Part shown: positions 8,174 to 16,858 of the stretch, one piece after another
How the letters are laid out: the number at the start of each line of letters is the position of its first letter
How positions within the stretch are numbered: position 1 is the stretch's first letter
From: CAJBLF01 sp964542965
GTDB taxonomy: Bacteria; Patescibacteriota; Gracilibacteria; Absconditabacterales; Absconditicoccaceae
Reading direction: 5' to 3'
Assembly: GCA_964542965.1 (NCBI GenBank)
Contig: CAZIVH010000019.1
Location: forward strand, 1 to 20,058
Length of the DNA: 20,058 bases
Notes under the pieces: generated by a model
Databases searched by the model: none
Seen by the model: only the letters and a program-made list of their open reading frames with translations
What the model was told of the DNA's origin: nothing
Position numbers and translations under genes: made by a program

Positions 8174-10822
8174 ATGGCGAACGCGTATCAACACCAAGAA
8201 GTCGAAGCGAAACGAGAGAAGTTCCGAGAGGAAAATAAATGCTTCGCAGCTACTATGGATCCTACCAAACCGAATTATAGCATCGTGATTCCACCTCCAA
8301 ACGTGACGGGAGTCTTACATATGGGACATGTCTTGAATAATAGTATTCAGGATGTTTTGGTAAGACGGAAAAGAATGAGCGGCTACAATACACTTCGAAT
8401 GCCAGGAACCGATCATGCAGGTATCGCTACCCAGAACAAGGTTGAGAGGAAACTCGCCGATGAAGGCAAGACCAAGGAAGATATCGGCAGGGAGGAATTC
8501 ATCAAGCAGACCTGGGAACGAAAAGAGAAACATGGGAATATTATTACCACACAACTAAGGAAGTTATGAGCCTCATTAGACTGGGATAGGGAGAGATTTA
8601 CGATGGACGAAGGACTTTCCAATGCCGTCAAAGAAATTTTCATCAAGCTCTACAATGATAATCTGATCTACCAAGGCGAATATATGGTCAATCGATGTCC
8701 AAGGTGCGGAACCGCATTAGCGGACGATGAGGTTAATCATGAAGATGAAGACGGATTTTTTTGGGATCTGAAATATCCTATCGTAGGAACCAATGACTTC
8801 GTTACGCTCGCTACGACGAGACCGGAGACGATGCTTGGAGATACCGGTATCGCCGTCAATCCTAATGATCCAAGATACAAGGACTTGATTGGCAAAAAGG
8901 TTTTGCTGCCATTGGTCAATAAGGAAATACCTGTCGTTGCTGATGAATATGTTGATATGGAATTCGGGACAGGAGTCGTCAAGATGACGCCAGCGCATGA
9001 TCCGAATGATTATGAAGTAGGGAAAAGGACAGGATTGGAGATAGTTAATATCTTTACGCCTGACGGCAAGATCAACGAGAACGGCGGAAAATATGCAGGA
9101 TTGGATAGATTCGAAGCGAGAAAAGTGATCATAGAAGATCTGAAGGAAGGATGATTTTTGTGAACTATAAAAAAGCATACGCACGCCGTAGGACATTGTT
9201 ATAGGTGTTCCACTATCGTCGAACCAAGGATTTCCAGACAGCGATTCGTAAGGATGGAACCATTAGCCAAACCTGCGATAGAAGTCGTAAAAAGCGGGAA
9301 AGTCGTCATCCAACCAAAGAGACGGGAAAAGGTGTATTATCACTGGTTAGAGAATATTCGCGATCGATGTATCTCCAGACAGATCCGACGAGGACATAGA
9401 ATACCGGCTCGGTACGGACCGGACAATAAGGTGTTTGTAGCTCGCAATGAAGCAGAAGCGCAAACACAGGCAGATGCTCATTACGGAAAAACCGTGGCTT
9501 TAACTCAAGAACAAGATGTTCTAGATACTTGGTTCAGCTCTGCGCTCCGACCGTTCTCTACGATGGGACGACCAGAAAAGACTAAAGAGCTCGAGATGTT
9601 CTATCCGACAAATGTACTGGTCACGGCAGCGGATATTATCTTTTTCCGGGTTGCAAGAATGATTATGACCGGTATGTACGAAATGAAAGAGATACCGTTC
9701 CATGACGTATTCCTTCACGGAATCGTGAGAGATGAACAGGGCAGGAAAATGTCCAAATCGCTCGGTAATTCACCGGATCCATTGGACTTAATCAAGAATT
9801 ATGGAGCGGATGCTATCAGATTCACGATGATCTACAATACGTCCCAAGGACAGGATGTCCATTTCTCAGATAAGCTGATCGAGATGGGAAGAAACTTCGC
9901 CAATAAGGTATGGAACGCAAGCAATTTCGTACTCATGAACTTAGAAGGATTCGATCATACCAAAATAAATTCGGCTGATCTGAAGCTCGAACTTGTCGAT
10001 GAACGGATCTATTCCAGGCTTCATTCCACTATCCAGACGGTAAATGAAAAGTTAGATAAATATATCCTCGATGAGGCAGCGAAAGCTGTCTATGAATTCA
10101 TCAGAGGTGATTTCTGTGACCGGTATGTTGAGATGGCAAAAGTCAGATTGTACAACAACGACGATGCTGCAAGCAAAGCGACTGCGCAATATGTGCTGCG
10201 AGATGTGCTCGAACAATCATTGAGACTGTTACATCCATTTATGCCGTTCGTGACTGAAGAATGTCGACAGCAATTAGGCACCGGCAAGAAGACGATTATG
10301 CTTGAAGACTATCCGAAATTGGACGAGAAAAAGATTTCTGCAGAAATAGAATCTGCAATGATGTACATCCAAGAAGTAACGACATCAATTAGAAATATCA
10401 GAGCGGAAGCAAATGTTTCACCAGCGAAAAACGTTACTGCACTCATCAAGACGTCCGATGAAAAGGAAATACATGTTCTCGAACAGAATAAATGATTCAT
10501 CATGAAACTTGCTAAACTTGAAATCTTAGACTATGGAAAAGATATCTCCAAACCTGATTTGGCAGGATTCCGTGTTGCGTGAAAATCGGAGATTTACATT
10601 CCATTGGCAGGATTGCTCGACGTCGAAGCCGAATCAAAAAAAATCAATGATCAGATAGAAAAACTGGAACAATGACTTGCTTCCTGTAGAAGAAAATTAT
10701 CAGACGAGACCTTCCTTTCCAAAGCACCAGCTCAAGTCATCGAAAGAGAAAAAAATAACGAAGCGGAGTATGTCGACAAGATCGAGAAGTTGAAGAAAAA
10801 TCTAGAATTACTGAAAAAATAA
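8174..10822 (+). CDS. valS: Valyl-tRNA synthetase (class I)
   Basis: 882 residues, the usual family length, ATG at 8174 and TAA stop. It attaches valine to tRNA-Val. The HIGH-type motif is H49-M-G-H52 in PPPNVTGVLHMGH; the second ATP motif is KMSKS at 525-529. The C-terminal coiled-coil arm (KIEKLKKNLELLKK) is intact. Six TGA codons are needed as Gly, for example in QLRKL-G-ASLDW. CGA and CGG sit at family tryptophans. CGA: residues 14, 18, 75 (YNTL-W-MPGTDHAG), 116, 174 (VN-W-CPRC), 357, 398, 405-406 (QI-WW-GHRIP), 459, 466. CGG: 413 (PA-W-Y), 492 (FF-W-VARM) and others. TGG is also used for Trp, and Arg is AGA, AGG, CGC or CGT. This gene is the best evidence in the window for the altered code. 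Confidence 0.98.
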
Positions 10823-10906
10823 TGGAAAAATGGAAACACGGAAAATGGAAATATGGAGATATGGAAAAATTAATGTTTCAATCTTTCAATCTTTCAATAG
10901 TGCTAT
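10823..10906 (+). repeat. Short tandem-like repeats between valS and the FemAB-like gene
   Basis: About six degenerate copies of (A/C)TGGAAA(A/T) lie between 10822 and 10870, followed by three copies of TTTCAATC/A at 10876-10900. The A-rich and T-rich halves are roughly complementary (GGAAA against TTTC), so the transcript could fold on itself. Confidence 0.5.
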
Positions 10907-11896
10907 ATGAAAAGTCTTTACCAATCCAAACTACGAAAGGATATCCAGCATGAGGTCTATCGTAAACCGATGTTTACGGTTGAGCTTTTTGGTAAAGAAT
11001 ATTTTTGATCTATCAAAGAAAAGAAAATCTGACCATTTAACTTGAGCCGATATCAGATCATGGGCGTCACGCTTCCCGACGATCAGGTATACGTCCAAAA
11101 AGAGCTCGCAAAGCTCAAAAAGTCATTCAAAAAAAAATGAATATTTCTCCAATTAGGCATCGTCAATGCAATAGTTTACTTCGACAATAGTATAAAAAGA
11201 TGTCCGGAATTTGATCAGGATATGCATGACTTCAGAGTATGATTGCAAAAAGTACTTAACCAAAATTATGACTTAAAGACTGCTTTTCGTGAGAATATGC
11301 CAAACGCGGATATTGTGTATGATGTTATGAAATCTGATGAGGAATTGCTTAAGGATATGGATGAAAGCTGCCGCAAGCGCGTCAAAAAAGCTATCGCATG
11401 AGGCATGGAATTCAGAATCGTCGAGAAATATTTTTACCCTGAATTCTTCGAGAAACGACAGCTGACGGCAGGCGCCAAAGGATTCAATACGATCTCTCAA
11501 GCACAATATGACAGATTGCTTGAATATATAGAAAAGGGGCACGGTATGCTAATTTGAGCATATCTGGACGGCAGGATGATAGCAGGAACAATATGTTTGT
11601 TTACCGATAAGATGATTTATTGTCCGTACGGATTCTACGATAGGACATACAATAAAATTTGAGTGCAACATTTCTTGAAATTCAAGCTCTTCACACGAGC
11701 ACGTGAAAACGGATATAGAACGGTAGATACGGGAGGTGGCGCACCGACAGGATTTCCGAAACATCCGCTCGCGAGCGTCAGCGCTTTCAAGGAATCACTT
11801 GGGGGAACTAAAACAGAATTGTTTGGTAGCTATGATATCGTTTTTAATAAATTTCTTTACTGGGTGTTTAAATTGCGGTATAAGCTCAGAGGGTAA
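10907..11896 (+). CDS. FemAB/FemX-like aminoacyltransferase (GNAT fold)
   Basis: 329 residues with seven or so TGA read as Gly, TAA stop. The opening YQSKL-(CGA)-KDIQHEV matches the family's Q-S-x-x-W-G-x-x-Q start if CGA is Trp. The middle has RKRVKKAIAGGMEFRI, the usual 'R..I.KA...G' strand-helix. The C-terminal acetyltransferase-like half has GAYLDGRMIAGTICLF, YGFYDRTYNKIG and LFT-(CGA)-ARENGYRTVDTGG, again with Trp expected at CGA. The tail GTKTELFGSYDIVFNKFLYWVFKL is also typical. Members use aminoacyl-tRNA to add residues to the peptidoglycan cross-bridge on lipid-linked precursors; bacterial 'lipid II:glycine transferase' annotations belong here. The substrate in this organism is unknown. 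It is separated from valS only by a repeat-rich gap, so co-transcription is likely. Confidence 0.88.
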
Positions 11897-11899
11897 AAA

Positions 11900-11972
11900 T
11901 TACTCCCTATATCCCTCTAAAATAGGGTTTTTTTCCCTTCCTCTATTTTAGGGGAAGGTTAGGATGGGGTAA
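11900..11972 (+). repeat. Palindromic intergenic element after the FemAB-like gene
   Basis: The ends are inverted (TTACTCCC at the left, GGGGTAA at the right). The middle carries TCTAAAATAG and its inverse CTATTTTAGG. Inside is a perfect 10-bp hairpin at 11936-11958 with a 3-base loop and one T-G pair. It resembles the element at 16859-16971 in its CCCT/AGGG composition. Confidence 0.55.
11905..11934 (+). terminator. Terminator of valS / FemAB-like unit
   Basis: CCCTAT (11905-11910) pairs with ATAGGG (11922-11927) and is followed by seven T. It lies within the palindromic element, nine bases after the stop. Confidence 0.6.
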
Positions 11973-11998
11973 TAAAGAGAGACTTTTTTCATAAATAC

Positions 11999-12028
11999 TT
12001 GACATTTAATTAAAAAAACTTATATAAT
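11999..12028 (+). promoter_or_regulatory. Promoter of the 63-residue membrane protein
   Basis: TTGACA at 11999-12004 and TATAAT at 12023-12028 with an 18-bp spacer. The leader is A-rich without a clear Shine-Dalgarno sequence. Confidence 0.75.
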
Positions 12029-12050
12029 ATAAAACATAAAACAACACAGA

Positions 12051-12242
12051 ATGAAAAAAATTATTGTATTGTTAATCGTTACTGCAAGTCTTATACTTGT
12101 ATATGGTACATTCCGGTATGGAATCCCAGGATATGCTCCTGTTTTCCCTAAAGGAAGTTGGCAGACTAATGGATTGCTTATGGTAATCGTCTGCTCAATA
12201 GTACTTACCTTTGCTGAAGTTTTTAAAAAAAAGGCGGTGTAG
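12051..12242 (+). CDS. Small two-helix membrane protein, unknown
   Basis: 63 residues, ATG start with MKKIIVLLIV, TAG stop immediately followed by TAA. Two hydrophobic segments, about residues 3-22 and 41-58, are joined by a Gly/Pro/Trp-rich loop (YGIPGYAPVFPKGSWQ); a basic tail (FKKKAV) follows. The CGG at codon 23 would be Trp here (TF-W-YG). None of its Gly codons is TGA. It stands alone with its own promoter and terminator. I do not recognise it. The promoter is very like those of the genes at 12355 and 19298-19624. Confidence 0.6.
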   Translation: MKKIIVLLIVTASLILVYGTFRYGIPGYAPVFPKGSWQTNGLLMVIVCSIVLTFAEVFKKKAV

Positions 12243-12260
12243 TAATAATATCAAAAATGA

Positions 12261-12292
12261 GGAGTGGTAATGTACCACCCCTTTTCGTTTTT
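12261..12292 (+). terminator. Terminator of the 63-residue gene
   Basis: GTGGTA (12264-12269) pairs with TACCAC (12273-12278), a 3-base loop, possible extension by GG/CC, then CTTTTCGTTTTT. Confidence 0.7.
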
Positions 12293-12301
12293 CATTAATA
12301 G

Positions 12302-12329
12302 TTGACATTTAATATAAAATATCTATAAG
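12302..12329 (+). promoter_or_regulatory. Promoter of the 142-residue membrane protein
   Basis: TTGACA at 12302-12307, 16-bp spacer, TATAAG at 12324-12329. The -35, spacer (TTTAATATAAAATAT) and -10 closely match the promoter at 19663-19690 on the other strand. Confidence 0.7.
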
Positions 12330-12354
12330 ATAGAAAGTACAAAAAACAAAAACA

Positions 12355-12783
12355 ATGAAAACAATGAAAAAAATCAAGATGATCATTGCGATTATCGTGG
12401 CAATACTGTCGCTTGTAGGGGTTGTAGGGATGTTTTGTAATGATGTATCAACGATGTTTGTGATGAAACAAATTCCCAAAATTCACTCGAAAGTTGAAGA
12501 GGACATCATTGAATATCAGCGATTAGAAAAGTTAATCGCGGTAAAGAATCTTCAAATAGATTCTCTTGCTCGTATACAGAACAAAACTGAGATTGATCAA
12601 CTCAAAAAAAGTAATTATGAACTTACAAAAAGTGATTATGAACAGCAAAAAAACATCATCGAGCTTGATATAAAGATGGGGTACTACTTAATAACTTTAG
12701 TGTTATATTTGACGTATCTTGCTGTATTTATCTTTTCGATAGTCTATCTTCGCGAGAACATACATCTAGGCAAAAAAAATTGA
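12355..12783 (+). CDS. Two-helix membrane protein ending in TGA, unknown
   Basis: 142 residues from ATG 12355 (ATG 12364 is an alternative) to TGA at 12781-12783. Helix 1 is about residues 7-30, helix 2 about 112-134. Between them is a long charged, probably coiled-coil segment (VEEDIIEYQ... to ...SDYEQQKNIIELDIKMG). Six bases after the TGA comes a perfect terminator hairpin. No TAA or TAG precedes that hairpin in any frame that continues this protein, so TGA is the only stop that fits. This clashes with the Gly reading of TGA everywhere else. The gene has no internal TGA, and its single CGA (EYQ-x-LEKL) is equally plausible as Arg. It may be a recently acquired standard-code gene, or its mRNA may lack a working stop. 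Function unknown. Confidence 0.55.
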   Translation: MKTMKKIKMIIAIIVAILSLVGVVGMFCNDVSTMFVMKQIPKIHSKVEEDIIEYQRLEKLIAVKNLQIDSLARIQNKTEIDQLKKSNYELTKSDYEQQKNIIELDIKMGYYLITLVLYLTYLAVFIFSIVYLRENIHLGKKN

Positions 12784-12788
12784 TGTAC

Positions 12789-12820
12789 AGGACGGGTTTT
12801 CCGTCCTTTTTTGTTTTTTT
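12789..12820 (+). terminator. Strong intrinsic terminator after the TGA-ended gene
   Basis: AGGACGG (12789-12795) pairs perfectly with CCGTCCT (12801-12807), 5-base loop, then a run of T interrupted once by G. Confidence 0.9.
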
Positions 12821-12826
12821 ACCTTT

Positions 12827-12892
12827 GCACCCGGGTGCAGTGGTCACTAAAGCGGCTACAGAAGCTAAAAAACCAAAAATTTCACCCGGGTG
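12827..12892 (+). promoter_or_regulatory. Twin CACCCGGGTG palindromes
   Basis: Two perfect palindromes with the same 10-bp core: GCACCCGGGTGC at 12827-12838 and CACCCGGGTG at 12883-12892. Their centres are 55 bp apart in the gap upstream of the gene at 13006. The gap is otherwise AT-rich. They look like paired operator sites; no binding protein can be named. Confidence 0.35.
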
Positions 12893-12944
12893 GATACTTT
12901 TTTTTTGTTTTGTCAATCCAAAATGGCGATAGCAAGGGTATATT

Positions 12945-12974
12945 TTGGTATTTCAAACGGTTCTTGGATATAAT
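12945..12974 (+). promoter_or_regulatory. Promoter of the bitopic protein pair
   Basis: TTGGTA at 12945-12950, 18-bp spacer, consensus TATAAT at 12969-12974, 31 bases before the ATG at 13006. Confidence 0.55.
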
Positions 12975-12981
12975 AATACTG

Positions 12982-12997
12982 TGTGATTTACATCACG
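12982..12997 (+). promoter_or_regulatory. CRP/FNR-like palindrome at the transcription start
   Basis: TGTGA-TTTACA-TCACG fits the TGTGA-N6-TCACA operator pattern of the CRP family with one mismatch. It lies just downstream of the -10 box, where a bound protein would repress rather than activate. Confidence 0.4.
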
Positions 12998-13005
12998 TAA
13001 TCTCA

Positions 13006-14436
13006 ATGACAGAAGAGAAACAAAAGGAAAACATATCTACACCAAATATGAATAATCTAGGTTCATCGGCGCCAGATTTTTCCGATATAGGTAATCTGAA
13101 ACTCAATGACTTGGAATCTACCGCTCCTGCACAGAGCGTGATTTCTCAATTGAATGTCGAAGCAGCAAAGATCCCTCCGAGAGAGGAAGTGAAACTCGAA
13201 AAATTTGGTATCAAAATAGAGCCGACCGAAGAAAAAAGAGAGACCGTGAAGTTGGGAGAAAGCGGCGTGATCGGCGGTCAGAAATCCAGATATCATAATC
13301 AGTATCGGAGATTATTCCTCTTATCATTTTTTGTTATCGTCGTGACAGGATTGGCTTCGATAGTGCTTCGTCTGTATAGTCGTTATGTCTATTTCGCGGC
13401 ACAGCCGATACCTGATGCAACGTACCAATCATATATCGATACCTACAAGAAAGGAAGGGAATTTATAGACAAGGCGCTGAATTTAAGCAGTTATCAGCAA
13501 TATATGACCTTTTCTCTCCAAGGGACGGGCGGAGAGAAAAACGTGAATTCCGTGATCAATGATACGAGCTTGAGCTATATCCAGAAGAAGGATATCTTAC
13601 AGCAAGCGCTCAATGATTTCTCAACGCGTTTTGCAGGTCATGCGACGACGCTGAGTACGCTCAAGGAGAATATCTCCAAATACGGGTTCTTCTCTCAAGA
13701 ATTATATGACCTGATCGAGAGCCAGAGTGAAACGACGTCGATCAAAAAATATCTTCTCTCGCTGGAAATAATCAAGTTCAGCAGTGCGATCAAAGTGTTC
13801 AGTTATCTTGATACCTTCGTCTCGAGTTTAGCTAATGCGCTCAAGGAACCGACAAATGTCGTTCAGGAAAAGATGCAGAAATTCGCAGATAGAGGCGAAA
13901 AGGATATTCTCGTCTACCTCAATAACTGTTATCTCAATCCCTACGAGATCGATTATGACTGCAATATGGTCGGCGATTTCGACAGGTATTATGATTTAGT
14001 GGACAAGGAGACGCCAAGGCCAGATACCAACTTCTTCAAAAAGATGGCGTATTACGTAGACAATAAATTGGAGCAGACGGATCTTCCGAGCTTTTCCATC
14101 ACCTTCAAAAAATACGATCCGACCCAGAAGCAGATCAGCTTTACGGTCGACGTAAATACATTCAAACAGGACGAGATCGCATTGATCAAGAAAGGAATCA
14201 TCAATCCGCATATCTTCATCCTCAGCAATTTACTGAATCTGATCAAACAAAGCATATTCGTGGTTTCGGAAAATATCGATGCGAAATCCATCAAGATCGT
14301 ACCGAAGATCATCAAGATCTGAAGCTCGGTGTACAACGTCAATAATTCGACGCTCGATTTCGTGTTGCCTATCCAGAAATGATCAGAGAGGGAAATCAGC
14401 GATTATATAGCCCCTATTTTTACTTCTTCAGAATAG
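13006..14436 (+). CDS. Large single-helix membrane-anchored protein, unknown (first of pair)
   Basis: 476 residues, ATG 13006, two TGA read as Gly (14320, 14380), TAG stop. The frame is open upstream too, but MTEEKQKEN follows a promoter and is the sensible start. Residues 1-100 are polar and look disordered (Asn/Ser/Pro then Glu/Lys rich). One hydrophobic helix at about 103-124 (LFLLSFFVIVVTGLASIVL) is followed by some 350 residues that should face outward, helical at first and strand-rich near the end (SFSITFKKYD, ISFTVDVNTF). Two Cys sit in NNCYLNPYEIDYDC. I do not recognise a family. N-in single-helix proteins in tandem recall PilN/PilO-type pilus alignment proteins, but I see no diagnostic motif. 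Confidence 0.7.
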
Positions 14437-14443
14437 CGCAGCG

Positions 14444-15943
14444 ATGATAGAGCAAACGACAGAAAAAAAGAAGCTGACCATAGATCTGCAAAAGATGAAA
14501 GCTTTTCTGGATGTAGTAAAGAGATACACGGTATGACTCTACAGATTTTTCAAGGACAACAAAAACAATAGCAAGATGATGCTGACGGTAGCGTTGATAA
14601 CTACCGGTATCGCTATCTATTTTGGTGTCCAATTGTTTACGGATATTCGCTATCTCAACGGAAAGACGCCCGAACTGATGAATCTCAAAAGCTACGATAT
14701 GCGTGAATTGCAGACGAATGCTTTGACACAACCTGTCCTAAAAACAGCAGATACCATCAACGATCTTTTGGAAGAGGATATGCTCACGCAAGGAGAGATA
14801 ACAAAATATTCTGATTATCTTCATTCGCTCCAGATTCCGTACACGTATTTGCTGCAATACATCTATTTGCCTTCGCTCAACGTACGGAAAGAAAAATATA
14901 CGGACAAGATCGATATCAATCTTATGGGAATCAATTTCTTGGAAAAGAATCCATTCAACGATATTACCTTATTGCAGAGACGATGAGATTTTTTCAAGAA
15001 CCTCTGAGACAATAATGAATCCAATGATGTGCTCGATATGAAGATCGGCGATTTCGTAGAGGACGAGAAAGGCTTCTTTAGCATGCCGATAACGGTGTCA
15101 TTTGTCGCGAATTCCAAACGCGCATTCCTATTGTTAGCAGACAAACTTTCCATGACGTCCAACAAGGAGAATGTATCGCTGATAGATGAATTCTTCTATT
15201 ATCTCTGGAATGAGATCAAGAAAGGAAAGGAAAAAGAGATCAAGGCATTGGAACAATCATATGCATCAATATTCTGATCAGGCGAAAAAGTGGATCAGGA
15301 TAAATTGATAGGATATCATCTCTATACACGGATATTCAATGGCGGGAAGAATACGCTTATCGACGATACCATCATTGACAAGACGGTGAAGAGCATCATC
15401 TCCTGTAACAATGATGTAGATGAAGTGTGTTATTATAAATTCAGGGAAAGATATAGGAATATTCCGAGTTTCGGATATTTGGTCGGAACTGATCTCTGAA
15501 GCAACGGAGCGGAAAACCTCAGGAAATTCGTCAAGGAGCTTCCTCCGATATTTTCCATCAAGGAATTCGAATTCGATAAGATAAAATCGCCTACATTGTC
15601 CGATGTAAGCAATAATGCGTATCAAGGGAAAGTGACTATCGTAGTATACGGAAGAAGCGCATCTGCACAAGAAGTAGAGGAGATAGCATTGGCGCTCGGC
15701 AATAAATGTCTCGGAGAAAATAAAGCTTTGACTACGCAAGACGGACTCAATCTGATACAGGCGGCTATCGTGAAATTATCGGATCTTAGCAGGGTAGACA
15801 AAAGCTACGGAGATAATCTTTGGGAATTGAAATCCCTTATTGAACAATTAGACAAAGACTATCCGACACTCAGCAACTACAAAAAGACCATAAAGCTCTT
15901 TGAACTTTACAGGATGCTCAGTGACGCAGGGCTCTGTAAATAG
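14444..15943 (+). CDS. Large single-helix membrane-anchored protein, unknown (second of pair)
   Basis: 499 residues, ATG 14444, seven bases after the previous stop, so clearly co-transcribed. Several TGA are read as Gly (for example 14984, 15275, 15497); TAG stop. A basic N-terminus of about 44 residues precedes one helix at 45-66 (MMLTVALITTGIAIYFGVQL). The large remainder is expected outside the membrane. It contains FFSMPITVSFVANSKRAFLL, a strand-then-helix stretch reminiscent of PilO-like ferredoxin folds, and later KVTIVVYGRSASAQEVEEIA. A Cys pair lies in SCNNDVDEVC. CGG and CGA codons occur at LNV-x-KEKY and LLQR-x-GDFF, where Trp is sensible. Same architecture as its neighbour, so the two probably form a complex. 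A pilus or envelope role is only inference. Confidence 0.7.
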
Positions 15944-15973
15944 AAACTAGTGAATAACTAAAAACGAAAAAAT

Positions 15974-16051
15974 AAAAGTGTAGGAATTTGTATGTTCATA
16001 GAATATTGTAACATCTACGATAGTCCATAATATAGGAAATCCTACACTTTT
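15974..16051 (+). repeat. Long-range inverted repeat between convergent genes
   Basis: AAAAGTGTAGGA at 15974-15985 is perfectly inverted as TCCTACACTTTT at 16040-16051 with 54 bases between. It is flanked by AT-rich sequence (GTGAATAACTA on the left, CACTATTAACTATTCATTA on the right). It fills the gap between the bitopic gene pair and yebC and could act as a two-way terminator or be a mobile-element remnant. Confidence 0.6.
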
Positions 16052-16074
16052 CACTATTAACTATTCATTATTAA

Positions 16075-16827
16075 TTAATTTCACATATTGTGCCGGACAT
16101 GATCCACATCTTCATCTTCTTCTAATGCATCGAGCAAGCTATAGAGTTTCTCAGTGCTTTCTTCGTTTAGTTTCACGGTGTTTTCCGGGATGAATTGGAT
16201 GTCTGCTTCAGTCATATGATAATGGTGTGTAGTCAGTCATTCTTGCACAGCTGCGAAATCTTTTTTGTCTGAATAGATGATAACAGTATTTTCTTCGGCT
16301 TCGATATCGCTGATAGGAAGTTCCATAGCACGTTCTTCGAGCTCTTCTTTGTTGAGCGGCAAAATTTTCTCTATGGTTTTCCCTTTGTCCTGTACGGTCT
16401 CTGAAATGCCATCTATGACGAATACGCCTTGTTCCTTGAATTGCCATGCTACAGAGCCGATAGCTCACATGGTCCCTCATTTTTTTTGCATGATATTCTT
16501 GATGCTTGTGGCGCTTCTATTGGTGTTGGACGTCAATGCTTTGATAAGTATAGCAACGCCATCCGGACCGTATCCTTCATAGAATATCTCTTCAAGGTTT
16601 TCTCCTTCGAGTTGTCCTGACCCTTTCAAGATAGCTTTTTCTACGACATCTCTAGGTAGATTGTACTGCTTTGCCTTGCTAAGCGCGAGCTCTAGCGCAG
16701 GGTTCATTTTTGGATCAGCGCCTTTTTTGGCAGCTATTTGGATGATCTTCCCGATCTTGGCGTAGTTCTGTGATTTTTGTGCATCTCCGCTGGCTTTTCT
16801 GGCCGCGATGCTATGTCGTCTTCCCAT
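16075..16827 (-). CDS. yebC: YebC/PmpR family protein
   Basis: 250 residues, close to the family norm, TAA stop, TGA read as Gly (for example in KK-G-GTM-G-AIGSVAWQF, the conserved GG..G..GSVAW block). The start is taken at ATG 16827 because MGR-(CGA)-HSIAARKASGDAQKSQ matches the family opening with CGA as Trp; an in-frame ATG 30 bases upstream would add an atypical extension. LEGENLEEIFYEGYGPDGVAI and the acidic C-terminal LLDALEEDEDVDHV-(CGG)-HNM are also typical. Members were annotated as DNA-binding regulators; later work links YebC proteins to relief of ribosome stalling at proline runs. Downstream of recX on the same strand, with a palindromic element between them. Confidence 0.95.
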
Positions 16828-16858
16828 GGGTGAAATGTATAATTTAAAATACTCCAAT

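Noticed and set aside
9239..9256. ValRS residue 357 as an unusual Arg (Q-R-F-V) in place of the family Trp
   Set aside because: The codon is CGA and matches the same Trp pattern as the other sites, so it is a code effect, not a substitution.
334..11896. Many apparently broken genes (multiple TGA stops per frame), suggesting mass pseudogenisation
   Set aside because: The breaks are always TGA, never TAA/TAG or frameshifts, and fall on conserved Gly; a code change explains all of them.
12728..12916. A 62-codon minus-strand frame from TTG 12916 through the region upstream of the bitopic pair
   Set aside because: It runs backwards through the strong terminator hairpin, has only a TTG start, and consists largely of the twin palindromes and homopolymer complement.
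12811..13005. Extension of the first bitopic gene upstream of 13006 (the frame is open)
   Set aside because: The extension crosses a terminator tract, a promoter and a CRP-like site; ATG 13006 fits the promoter spacing.
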